Source: Lenisia limosa (Eukaryota; Breviatea). From it: DNA of 64,000 bases. The stretch's first letter is position 1. Each line of letters opens with the position of its first letter. Under the pieces are notes generated by a model, which made no database searches, was not told the DNA's origin, and saw only the letters and a program-made list of their open reading frames with translations. A program made the position numbers and the translations under genes. The stretch is from NCBI GenBank assembly GCA_001655205.1, contig LPNZ01008925.1:1-64000 (forward strand), written 5' to 3'. Positions 20,101-30,800 of this stretch are shown here, piece by piece.

Positions 20101-20178
20101 ATTATGTGAGCGAAGTGAATATTGTGCTCATTCTTTTACATGTTGACTGACCTTTTTCAGCAACAACAGCCCATGTAA
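17166..20178 (+). CDS. Candidate eIF4E-binding translational regulator (4E-T/GIGYF-like)
   Basis: Low-complexity protein starting at ATG 17166 (MGSLFESLSESQNKEVPSSG). After a Ser/Pro-rich region it has RTYYSSKEMIAIGRSALKLK near 17570-17630. This resembles the YxxxxL/M motif plus basic tail by which 4E-T and GIGYF proteins bind eIF4E. KWQPRERPESRF follows near 17820-17860, and an acidic EDEELPEWADFD patch near 18155-18195 recalls the LPEW segments of those families. The C-terminal third (19160-19800) is Gln/Tyr-rich with MQQQYRYQKHQYQ and VYYTQTPPTQHIYQQSQQQ. The protein ends YSQVPSPGVYY-QQQPM with TAA at 20176-20178. No GYF domain was seen. Function would be mRNA repression in the cytoplasm or granules. 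The family call is inference from short motifs; the gene model itself is good. The promoter is shared with HisRS (divergent, 240 bases). Confidence 0.5.
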
Positions 20179-20661
20179 CTCTCTTCATTTTCTTCTCTTT
20201 GTCTCTTCTATTTTCATGTGTCATTTCGGTTAAGTTTTGTTTTGATAGATTCTTTCCCCTGGGTACTTTGATTATTCGATTTTTCTTTATATCTGGAGGC
20301 TTTATGGCTTTATGGCTATGCAAGGTTTATGTTGAAGGAAGTTGGAAGGAAGAAATATTTAAGATTTAAGGCACATTTGGTCTAATACCAATACCTCAAT
20401 TGATCGTGATAAGGCCGTGACGTTTTTTGGTCTCGCCCTCTCCCCCCAAAAAAAATCTCAAAGCCAAAACCACAAGCTCTGCCAGCTTCTTGTGCAGCTT
20501 TGCTATAATAGATAAATATACAAGAAACACCACACACGCCAGTGATCTCAATATAATATTCGCGGTTCTCTGGAACTGAGGTCTTATTTTCGACTCTATA
20601 TCCATTAGATTATCCTGCTTATCCTAAATTTTGTCCAATTTATTGTTAAAGCCACGCTACA
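20179..20661. other. Intergenic stretch between the eIF4E-binder candidate and VAP
   Basis: AT-rich spacer with a pyrimidine-rich segment (20190-20290). I see no exon, RNA gene or repeat in it. Confidence 0.5.
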
Positions 20662-21782
20662 ATGGCCAACGCACTGAGTTTATCTCCAGATTCTAAGGTT
20701 CTTTTCAGAGGTAAGGCAAATTCGACTGTTGTGATAATTTTAAAATTAGGTCACCGTGATGATACCATTGTTAGCCAACTGAATGCAAGAAACAATTCTG
20801 AAAAGCACCTCTTATTCAAGGTAACATCTCTATTATTCTTTCTAACGGCTAGATTAAAACGACTGCTCCTAAAAAATACAGTGTCAAGCCGAATTCTGGC
20901 CTTATGCGCCCTATGACTGATTTCTCTGTTGACAGTATGGGGTGATCTTAAAGCAAAGCGTGTCATACCGATGAGTGTGATGAGAAAGTTTTTCTACAAG
21001 TAATATGCTATAGTTTCCTATCAGCCAAAGTCTGGAGACATTCCTGCACCAAAAGACAAGTTCCTTTTTATGTGGCTTGAAATTGGACAAGAAGAGGCTT
21101 CTTGGGATCCCGCCAGACAACAAGACCTTGTAAGCCTCCTTTCTTGCTTTTGGACCAGATTTAAACGGTTTATAAGGAACTGGGAAGTCTAGTATTTATC
21201 AAATATAGTTCAAGGAAAGGCCAATGGAGACAAACGAGAAGAAACTGAAGACCCTTTTCGAGGAAATTGACCGTGAAACGGAGGTGCGTTATTTGAACGT
21301 AGACATCTGACCCTCTAGGATGACAGACTGAATAACACTTCACCTGATATTTTGCCTCCTGTAAGTGTACTCACATGATGTTTAAAGATTCGTTTTATGT
21401 CGCACTTGTTCATTGTTTCAGTACGACACATCCATTGATGAAACCCATTTCGAAGAAATCAGGTCCTTGAAGAGTGATATTGCACAGGTAGGGGTTCGTA
21501 GTTACATGTTCTCTATTTAGTTAGTGTGATTTTTTAGCTCTCCATGGCATTTGAGCAAAGCCAAAGCAACACTGCGCGGTTGAACAGCACTATCCAGGAG
21601 CTGGAGGATAAAATCCTTGAACTGAGTGCACCAGCCGAGGTTGGCTTGTGTTGTTTCAATCTCATTCTCTTTAGGCCCCTATTCAGCACACACAATCCAG
21701 CAACCTGAACATGGTTCTTCTTTCTGTTATTCTTTCCATCATTGCTGCTTTGGCTCTGCAGTACATTCCTGTCTCAGTTTAA
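20662..21782 (+). CDS. VAP: VAMP-associated protein (VAP, MSP domain, tail-anchored)
   Basis: ER membrane protein that tethers other organelles by binding FFAT motifs. The start is ATG 20662 (MANALSLSPDSKVLFRG). The MSP domain includes LNARNNSEKHLLFK and the signature IKTTAPKKYSVKPNSG near 20853-20900, then KDKFLFMWLEIG near 21053-21090. A middle segment is acidic and forms a coiled coil (FEEIDRE.., IRSLKSDIAQL.., LNSTIQELEDKI). The protein ends with a hydrophobic anchor LNMVLLSVILSIIAALALQY near 21701-21765 and TAA at 21780-21782. The order MSP, coiled coil, C-terminal anchor is that of VAPA/VAPB and yeast Scs2. Introns are 30-60 nt. Confidence 0.92.
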
Positions 21783-22601
21783 TTGGGTTTGCATCATTTG
21801 TATATCAATATAGCTTTTGTTTTAGTTTCTTTACCTTTTCTTATCTTTGAGTGAGAGTATACTTTTGCAAAAGATGGTTTATTTTTGTATTGTTTTTTTG
21901 CAGAAAAAGGAAGTGAGGGATCTGTACATTCTTCTTGANNNNNNNNNNNNNNNNNNNNNNNNNNNNNNNNNNNNNNNNNNNNNNNNNNNNNNNNNNNNNN
22001 NNNNNNNNNNNNNNNNNNNNNNNTCTATAATAAATAACTTTTTTGCAAGAACAATGAGAAAAGTTAAATGTTTAAAGGAAAAATGGTGTGATATGTGGGC
22101 TGGTGGGTGAGTGGGTGAGTGAGCAGTAACTCTGGACGCCCCAAAACCCGCCCGAAAGCCTTGAAGGGCTCGGCGTAAGCTCCTGGCGAGCGGTTGTTGC
22201 GTGGGGATGATTGGAGGGGGGGGGGGACGCACACTGCAACACCTGTGTGTGTGGGCGCCACGAGGGGCGTCAATAATAAAAAAATAGTGGGGTAACGCTG
22301 GATACCGCCGGCGATGAAAAATCGAGAAAAATCAAAAAATCGAACTAACAACACCCTGACAACACCAAACTGAGGAGAGAAACTGCTGAGGAACTCCAGA
22401 CTGGCAGGAGTACATGTACACGTAGGCCGCCTTGACCGCCTTGCATGAGGTCTGACACGTTTGACTCATTGTTTGTGCATTGTCTTGAACTCAAATGCTG
22501 GCGATATGGCTATACGAATTTGGAGCAGAAATGGCTGTCGTATGTATATGAGTTAATGCTAGGAGTCATAAAAATATGTACCTAGGTGTATCATATATCT
22601 C
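21783..22601. other. Intergenic stretch with an assembly gap
   Basis: It contains the N gap at 21939-22023, GTGAGTGG-type short repeats near 22100, and a run of 11 G near 22208. I see no coding region. Composition after the gap is more GC-rich than the flanks. Confidence 0.5.
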
Positions 22602-23651
22602 ATGCTACTACTATGGTATTATAACGCATCCAATTGCGGCATTTTATGGATCTTATTTCTTGGGTTAGTAAAAAATAAGACCTTTAGTGATAAAGAAAAA
22701 GTCCACATGTGCATTGAACTCCTATTTGGAAATTTAACGGTTTCCTTCCGTAAAATCACCAATACAGTCGAAGTCATCAATGAAACCTGTTATGCTCTGT
22801 TTCCATGGCCTTTATCAGGTGAAGCTAGGGGACGAGTAGCCGGACACCTTACCTTTCAAAGGCTCATTATGTTTTAGTCAGGTCTTGTCTTTGCCGAAAA
22901 GTGTCAGCCTTTAGTTGCTCAGCTGTCTCACCAGGTTGATTTTTGTGAGGAAACCCTTATGTTTTTCTCACTTGTCGTTAGTGTTTCTTGATGGGCCTTT
23001 CCTTTCAGTTCCAAAAATAACGCAATCTTCGAAAGCTATAGCAAATGGCAATCAGGTTTGATGAGTTTAATCATTTGGGGTGCGGTAATCAAAACTTTTA
23101 TTGAGTAATATTTCCAGGACTTTCGATCATGGCTCTCAGGAAAGAACAGTTCCGGGGCGGAATCGCTTACTTCTGTGAACAAAATTGTGAAGGGTCTCAA
23201 AGAGCCTTTTGGTGTTTTAGGGTATGTAACCCTTTCTGTTCCATTTAAATGCAACAGATTCAGCCAAGGAGGGATGATAGCCTCATTGTTGTGTTCCCAA
23301 AAGGGGCTTGATATTGTAGGAGAAGCTCCTAAATTTGCCATCTTAATCTCAACAACGGTATATTTATACCCCAATATTTGCAACCTTCACTTCTTCTGTA
23401 GGTTCCCTCTAGAAATGAGTTCTTGTCTCTCAAATATGAACCTCTAATACCTTCTCTCCACATTTACGGCAAAAAAGATTTGGTCATTCCTGCTTTGAAA
23501 AGTCAAGGTGAACGCTGTAGCCATTTACGCTCTAGATTTGGCACGTCGGTTTTCAAATCCCTTGGAGGTGGAACACGAAAGTGGTCACATCATGCCACCA
23601 CCGCCCCACTGCCTTAGTGCAATTACTCAGTTCATTCGGAAACAGTCCTAA
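22602..23651 (+). CDS. FSH1-type alpha/beta serine hydrolase
   Basis: Small hydrolase of the FSH1/OVCA2 family, probably a cytosolic esterase of unknown substrate. The nucleophile elbow is FGVLGFSQGGMIASLL, assembled from exons near 23205-23300 (Ser in GFSQGG). The acid is the Asp in SLHIYGKKDLVIP near 23455-23490, and the His is in EHESGHIMPPPP near 23568-23610. The C terminus is CLSAITQFIRKQS with TAA at 23649-23651. Upstream exons (NKTFSDKEKV near 22672, then a segment near 22740-22800) fit the start of the fold, but the N terminus and its LCLHG-like strand are not clearly resolved, so the start at 22602 is provisional. Convergent with the FHA gene, 69 bases apart. Confidence 0.72.
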
Positions 23652-23720
23652 TTCAACACTCTGAGGTAACAAGTAAGCTATCAGTGGAATAAATAAATTA
23701 AAATACAGGGCAACAAACCA

Positions 23721-26717
23721 TTAGAGTAATTCTTCGTCCTCAATATCCGAAAAAGCGCCGATCTCGTCCCCCACACCGGACGGCATGACTTGGGTCTTGA
23801 AATGATCTTCAACTTCATCATCCTATTCAATTTAAGTCAGATGTCATATTTTGTAAAATGTAGTTATAAAACATGGAATGTTTGATTTGCTCACAAAGAA
23901 GTCAACTTGAGTGTTGAGGTTTACAATTTCACTTTGGCTTAACTGATGGGCCATTGGCGCTGGCATGAGTGGAATTTCAGCTAGATATTAAGAAGCATAA
24001 ACGCAGAAAGCTGTACACACAGATGTAGGCAAATGATTGGCTGAATTTATATTTTCGATACTATAATCCAATATCTGCTTTAAGCGTGATGGCATAGACA
24101 GCTTCGGCTAGACTACCGATTTTTATTCTAAATTAGTATACCATATCATAATTATCATAGTCCGATTTCACAATTGCCATCTAAATATAGTCAGAAAAAA
24201 CAGACTGTAAGAAAAATAACCAGAATGCAGTATCAATGCTGTCTAGATTCCAAGAATACTATATGAAACCCTATCATGGATAAGACGAACAGCAATTAGA
24301 GGGACGTGGCTCAAAATTTGAAAAAGAGACTCCAGCAACTCAAAATAAAAAATTTATTTCACTTGAATCATAAGAATTGTTTTATTGTGTGTACTGTATA
24401 ATCCTATATTTTAATCTCCTATTGAAATAAAATAGTTGTTAAACACACTATACAGGAAAACTATCACCACATTGACATGTATGCAGTTCCTCAGAAACCA
24501 TTAACCAATTCAACTGTAGTTCTCATAATTTTAGTCAAAGAGAATGAATAGTTCCACATCTATTATTATATACTATATCATAGTAATAATAACAAACGCT
24601 GGTTATAATATATTATTTCCGTCACCAAACCTTTTGGACCTTCAACAGTTGCGTAGTCGCCTTCGTCTACCCTGAAATAGTCAGAAAGCACCACTCACTT
24701 CAGCACTTACCTATTTGATTGGGGTTCTAACTCCAGTGGAGGTGATGGAGTTTTTTGAACTGGAGGTGGGGAAGGTTTAACAGGGCTGGCGTCAGGGGAT
24801 TTGGATTTGGGAACTGTTGAAATAAATAAAGAAGCGCCCATCGAAAGTTTCAAAGAACAAACCAAAACCACGCATAATTAGCCAAGTACCAGGATTTTGT
24901 TTCATTCGGGACTGAAGTAACTTGGTCGTCGAAGTGAGGTACTCAAACTAAAGTGTTAGCGAGAAGGCCAAGGCATTACCTGGTCTGCAGGGCTGAGGGC
25001 AAGGAAAGATGCCTGGTAAGCAACAGGGAGGGTTTTAGAAAACAAAATATGGGCTTCAGGAGGGGATTGAATCTTTAAAATAACAAGGTCCCGAGCAGAA
25101 CGGAAGTATAACTGAGCATGACGATGGTCTTGTTTCGTGTCTGAGGTATCAGAACAATCCGTTTTAGAAAACAAAACGATTCCAATCATACTGAGAGGTA
25201 CTCGGTTATGGTGCAGAATGAAATCGGATGTCACCCCCAGTTCCTAGAACAATTATTCTTGTATTAAGGCACATTGGTAAAGAGCAGAACTTACCGTTCT
25301 GATTAAAACTCTCAGGTCTCGAAGAGTGGTGCGTGGTTCAAGAATGACTTCACCAAGAATATTGTGGTCATCATCACTATTATCTTTGTAGACAATGACA
25401 GGCATGCTTTGGTCAACCTCTTGCGAAGAAACTGTTCCATCAGTTATTGAGACGTCAAACCTGGGTTTCCGCTTGCTTCCACAAGTTGCTGCTGTTTGAA
25501 AAGATATTTCACCATTTCAGTAAGCTCTGTGAAACCCTGAAATTTAGTTCATAAAACTCTTAGACCTCCTACCTGAGATTTTCCTGGAGAGGGTGCATTG
25601 TTTGATTGATTTGCAGTGGCAATAGCAAGCTGCTGTTGAAGCTGTCGGAGCTGCTGCTGATGCTGCTGCTGCTGCTGCAATTGCTGTTGTTGTGCTTGTT
25701 GTTGCTGCTGCTGCTGTTGCTGCTGTTGTTGCTGCATAAGCATTGAATATTGCTGCTGATTCATAGTCGACTGATCATGGTGTATATTGGATCGAGGAAG
25801 AGGCTGCTGGATGATTTGCTCAAGTTCCATGGTCGTCATATTAGCTGGCCCTTGTGGTACATCCAAATGTCTATTAAAGGCGCTCTAAATATTAAACCCT
25901 GAACCTTTAACAAACCGATTGTGATGCAGGTGCAGGTTGTACAATTTCAACGAAATCGTTTTGGGGATTGCCTGGCTGAAGGGAATGAACACTTAACTCT
26001 GGTAACACAAACATTCTTTTCTTCATATGCAGCGATTGTATCATCATTGACATTAATGAGACTAACCTAAGTGCAAGTTAGATCAATTATCGGATTTTCA
26101 GCCTACCATTCCAGTTGCATTTTTAATTTCAACATCAAAAAACGTTTCATTTCCCACCATTACACAGTCTAAAAGAATAAGCAGACTGTACAACAAACCT
26201 CCTGTACAAAGACGTGCACTTTCTTCGTGTTTCAGTACAGATTGCTTTTCTTGAATATTGGTCACAGTGGTAGCGTTTGTTGATGAAGTGCTTTTAATCA
26301 TGAAAGATCTAAAAAAACGTGAGGATTTTACGTTTATCAATTACTTAACCATGTTCGAATCAAGAATACTGTATTGGAACCGTTAACACGCCTTGAGCAC
26401 AAAAAGGTTTATGTATTTGACCAATATATATGCCCACATACGATTCGTGGTAGTAAATTTGACAGTGAATCTTTGAAACGTAGTCGTCAGGTATGACAAT
26501 GTGGTTTTGTTTTGACGTTGAACGACCCACCTGCGGATAACAATAACGCTGAACCTTACTTTGCAAATCACAGCCCGACCTATGACAAAGACTTGTTTCG
26601 AGAGAGGCCCTTTTTCCCTTACTAGAGAGTGATGGTCACGGAAAATGAAGTTAGCAAACCATGAAGAATGCACTGTGGGTCATTTTCACCGACAGGAGGA
26701 AGCGGTTCAGGATGCAT
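23721..26717 (-). CDS. FHA-domain protein with polyglutamine tract and ubiquitin-like region
   Basis: The start ATG at 26715-26717 gives MHPEPLPPVGENDPQCILHV. The FHA (phosphothreonine-binding) domain follows at once: GPLSKQVFVIGRAVICK, VGRSTSKQNHIVIPDDYVSK with IHCQIYY (26430-26535, the GR and SxxH binding residues are present), RVNGSNTVFLIR, and a closing CVMVGNETFFDVEI near 26120-26165. The FHA loop near 26200-26300 is unusually long (Ser/Thr-rich, TNATTVTNIQEKQ). A Gln tract of mixed CAG/CAA follows at about 25640-25760. Next comes VIVYKD..LGEVILEP, TLRDLRVLIRTELG and FILHHNRVPL (25200-25410), which look like a ubiquitin-like beta-grasp fold, then a helical segment and a Pro-rich C terminus (SPDASPVKPSPPPVQKTPSP near 24730-24800). 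The acidic end is DIEDEELL with TAA at 23721-23723. I know no characterised protein with this order. It is likely nuclear and regulatory; function unknown. Confidence 0.75.
25640..25760 (-). repeat. Polyglutamine-encoding CAG/CAA tract
   Basis: The plus strand shows alternating CTG and TTG triplets, read as Gln-rich text with occasional His, Leu and Ala inside the FHA gene. Codons are mixed, so it is not a pure, strongly expandable CAG run. A second, less regular Gln-rich segment lies in the 19450-19640 gene. Confidence 0.85.
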
Positions 26718-26833
26718 TCTTCTGCCATGTGAGAAAACAATCAACAATACCCAAACTTACGCTGTGCTCTTTCGACTTGATTTTCGGTCACCTTTTGCCC
26801 CTAAACGGTAATGGACCCAAAACCTCGCGGCAC

Positions 26834-27226
26834 CTACTTGAGGATGAACTCGGCGATTCCTATAGCAATGAGAACAAACAGCAATGAAGCAGAGTAAAAA
26901 TAATACACTGTCTGCCAACCCTGGAGGGAGCTTTCTGGAGTGATGATGCAGGGGAAACCTAAAGCATGACCATTGCCTCAGCCTCATTTGTGATTCACCC
27001 ACTTACAACCACTTCTTCAGGCTTGTTCGGCAGCGGGTCCTGAGAAGTCAATTAAAAAAAAAAAAAACATTCACCTTGAAACACCAACCATATTTTCGTT
27101 GACTATTTCTCCGTCTCCATCAATAGCAACATTCTGCGTTTCGCAAAACTCCAACTCGTCATTTTGAGGAGGTACATAAGGTGCGACTGGTTGAATGGAC
27201 GGATCATCTAAATCACTGTCAACCAT
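26834..27226 (-). CDS. Small single-pass membrane protein, unknown
   Basis: Unrecognised short gene. ATG at 27224-27226 gives MVDSDLDDPSIQPVAPYVPP, then an acidic segment NDELEFCETQNVAIDGDGEI, DPLPNKPEEVV, and a C-terminal hydrophobic helix SASLLFVLIAIGIAEFIL ending KTAG at 26834-26836. This suggests a tail-anchored or type I protein with an acidic, Pro-rich front. An upstream open exon (RKKTQEHQPLANNRFEST, 27300-27405) preceded by ATG-GGG at 27450-27455 could be an earlier start, but I could not join it to the next exon in frame, so it may be UTR. It lies 117 bases upstream of the FHA gene on the same strand. Confidence 0.5.
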
Positions 27227-27813
27227 ATCATATATATACACAGAGCAATGACATTAGTTTCCAATAGTAATTATTGTTCACTATTATATAAATATACCAT
27301 TCTTAGCTGGAGTGCAGTCGTAGTACTGTTCTGGTTCTCCGGCTATTGTAGATTCAAAGCGGTTATTAGCCAATGGCTGGTGCTCCTGGGTTTTCTTTCG
27401 CTAAAAAGTGTTAATAAGAATCAATTTTAATCAAAACAAATGCACCAACCCCCATGATGGTCTTCGGATCTGAAGTTCACAGAACAAGAACTCGGATCAA
27501 TTGGGTTTTCTTCCTTCTAGATACTGCACTTCTGCACTGTGTGTGTCTGCACCTAACACTTTTCTTATCTCTCTACTGGTTAAACAGCTAAAAACTAAAA
27601 ATTTGTTTTCCTCCAACCCTTTACGATCAGTGATCGCGTTGCCAAGCCCGGCTCGCTTTCGTCCAGCTTGCGTCCAGCTTTCTCTTCCTTCTCAGCTCAT
27701 GGAAACTCAGCAGAAATTAAAAAAGAGTTGAAGTTAAGAAGAGAGAACAGGAATGGCCATTTTCTCCCCCTCCCCAGTATAACGGGCCCAACTGACTAGT
27801 GGGTCAGAGAGAA

Positions 27814-30800
27814 ATGGATCCACAAAACGACATTGAGGCTTTCCTCAAGGTTTGACTGTTTCACATTCTCTTTTTTCAAGAGTGTACCCTCATCACCCAG
27901 CGTATTGATGAAAAATGTGGCCACGAAATATCCAGTGCTGCTGAGTCGAGAGTAAATGCGTATGGGGATTTATCCTTTATGAATTTCTTACTTGTCTTAT
28001 TGAATTTGTTCAGATTATTGAGTGACTCTTCCGTACCTCCTATTGTGCCTACATTTGGAAGTGGTTTGAGGGGTGTTTGATGTACTGAGATAAGGATAAA
28101 CCCATTTGCTTTCACCCTCAAGACAACCTTGAAGACCTTCTTTCCATCCACTCTTCCATTATTGGTGAACAAGAAGCTAAGACTCCGAATTATAATAATG
28201 TCCAACAAGACCCTCATTTTAGGTGAGGCTTTTTGCATTTTTTTTCACCATATAGCTCCAAGCCCCCTGAATTTCCCCTCCCTTCTCCACCAGGTGGGCT
28301 GAGAATTGTGTTGCTATTTGGGAAATGAAAATTATTCGAAAACATAATGTTCCATGCACTGCAATTATTAAATTGAGATACTCACTTCATAACATCTTAT
28401 TCGCAACCTAGAAACGCCAAGTAAAGAATTGCAATCAACCCTTCCGTCCACTCCACGTGTGTATTCCGCAATTCCAAAACCAGCATCATACAGCGACCAA
28501 ATGGGTAGGTTACAGCTGTCATAAAAATATTGATTTTTGTGATTCCTGGTTTACAAAGCAGGGTATAGCCGAAGGTCGCTGTCGCCACCCGATCCTTTTG
28601 ATCCCATTTCGGAGTTGTATGTCAAAAAGGCTCTTCCCGATCATAGCGACTCGGAACCACTTTCCCAATATTACTCGAGACTCACGATTGAAGATTACGT
28701 AACACCATATGGATCTCCAGTCATTTCGCAGCCTATTGTGGTTCCTCAGGCGAAAGTCAAATCACCAACCATTCTGGCAGAAACAATGAAGAAGTCCCCA
28801 AGTCCGTCAGAGCAATACATCAACCCCTCACATTCGCTTTCGTCCCTTAAGCCAAGCTTTCGACCCCGTTCCTCAGCAGGTATTTCGACAAATCTGCATT
28901 CTTAAACTTGTTGTGGGCTATTTATTCAGATAAATTCAATTTACAATGAAGGTCGAAACCCGCCAGCAGTGATCAAGTCCGAGCTTCCAAGTAACTCACC
29001 ACCTACCCAAGGCTTTTCTGGACACCGACCGTTGACAACGCAATCCAGACCAAGAGTCGAGTCTTCTCACAGTGGCTCTGAGGGTCATCACAGACGCCTC
29101 TCTGCGTCCCCTTCAACACAGTATGCCTCGTTACCATGGATCCTGGTTTTATTCACTTATCTCCATTTAATTTTTAGGGCCAAACTTAGAGAGAACAGAC
29201 AGCTGACATCCCCTGATCGAACAAGGCTTCCTGAAGCAGCCCTAAGAACTCTGACAATGGACTCCATTTTGGATGACTCGTTCTTTTCCGAAGCTGAGAC
29301 AGTGGTCCAAGACGCCCCCCTCAACGCGTGGGGTTCCCCAATTCAGCCAAGTGCTGGTGATGACCAGCATAGAATTGAAGATGGATCGGGTTCTGAGGAT
29401 GAGGCTCCTTCAAGATGGAAGTATGTTGGGACCAATTTCGAATTTCATTGACACATCAGACAAATGTACGGTGATCGTCGCAAAGAGACGGACATTGATC
29501 GAGCGTTGATGGCGTTAGAACCGCCTTCGGGTGCTGGATCTCTCCCTAAGCCGCCCAGCAAACAAACGAAATCCCCCCATCACAGCCTTAGTTCTGGCAG
29601 CGACCACGAAGGCACTACTCCCCATTCAAACATTTGGGCTGCTGCTGGTATTGTTGTCCCCGAGTTGAGTATCCCGGAAACTCAAAAGACACCAAGTAAC
29701 TCAGACATCTTTGGTAGGGTACCTTTTCGCTGCTAATCTATTAAGCTGAAGATGTTTCATTTCTTCTGGGTGTCAATTTGCCCGTATCTCCACCCCAAAG
29801 GTAAGGAATGTGGGGATACGGGGTGGGTCGAGGGAGATAAGCTATTTATCAAAGAAGTCAACGTAAGATTGACTCACATTATCGAGCATATGAAAAACTT
29901 ATCTCATACTGCGAATAAATATTGTTAGCTCATCTAACCTGATGTTAGTTTAGCTTGTTCCCAATTATGGAAAAAAAAAGGGGGGTAGGAGGCCATAGCG
30001 TGATGGTGTGGACGGCTTCAGCCAAATACTACCCAACAGTGTTCAATTTCCATTTCTTCGTTCAATTTTCTCTTATTATTCCTTATAATCTCTTGCTTAT
30101 ACTATTCTTTTTTATCACTGTCAGTACTCCTTCACCACCCTGCCCATCGCCTGTTGTTTCAGACTCAGTGAAAAGCAAGGGTACGGCAAGGCCTGTTCTA
30201 TCAAAAGGCGCTTCGGAACCTAAAAAGAGGCGTGACTGCAGCACCAAGGAATCTAAAGTGAGTAGCCAGCTGTTTTTGATTAATTGACACCAGCCCTCCT
30301 CTTTGGTTGAAAAATCTCTTCCTGATGATGTTGAGCAGCGCATTAGAGCCAGGTACCAAGCTGAGAAGGCGCGAATCTTTGACAAGGCTGGAATCAAGCC
30401 CATGGATGAAGCTGAAATTAATCGTCGTCGATCTGCAGCTAATGAGAGGGGGAAAGCACGTACAACTATGTTGCAGATAAAACAAAAAAGATCCAAAGAA
30501 GAAGCTGATAAAGCCCTTCAGGATGCACGTGCGAAAGTTGAGCGTGATCACAAGGCGCGAAAGCTGCAGCAAGAACAAGAGAGAACGAGAAAGTTAGCAA
30601 TCCAAGCAACTCGAGAGGTGAGACTTGCTTCCGTTCACATTTCAGGCTTTGGAGGATGACTTGGCCGAAATCGCTCTGAATGAAAGGCAAACTACCAAGG
30701 AAATGGCTAAGGTTTGGTTTATTGAATTTTCCTGTGCAATGTTGTTATTACTTTTTAAACCACAAAGGTGTTCATATCAACCCTCTTGAAACCGGCAAGG

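Noticed and set aside
25640-25760. CRISPR-like or satellite array
   Set aside because: It is an in-frame Gln-codon tract; no spacers, and this is a eukaryote.
26834-27226. The membrane segment as the N terminus of the FHA protein
   Set aside because: The frame meets TAG right after the hydrophobic helix (26834-26836), and the FHA gene has its own ATG at 26717.
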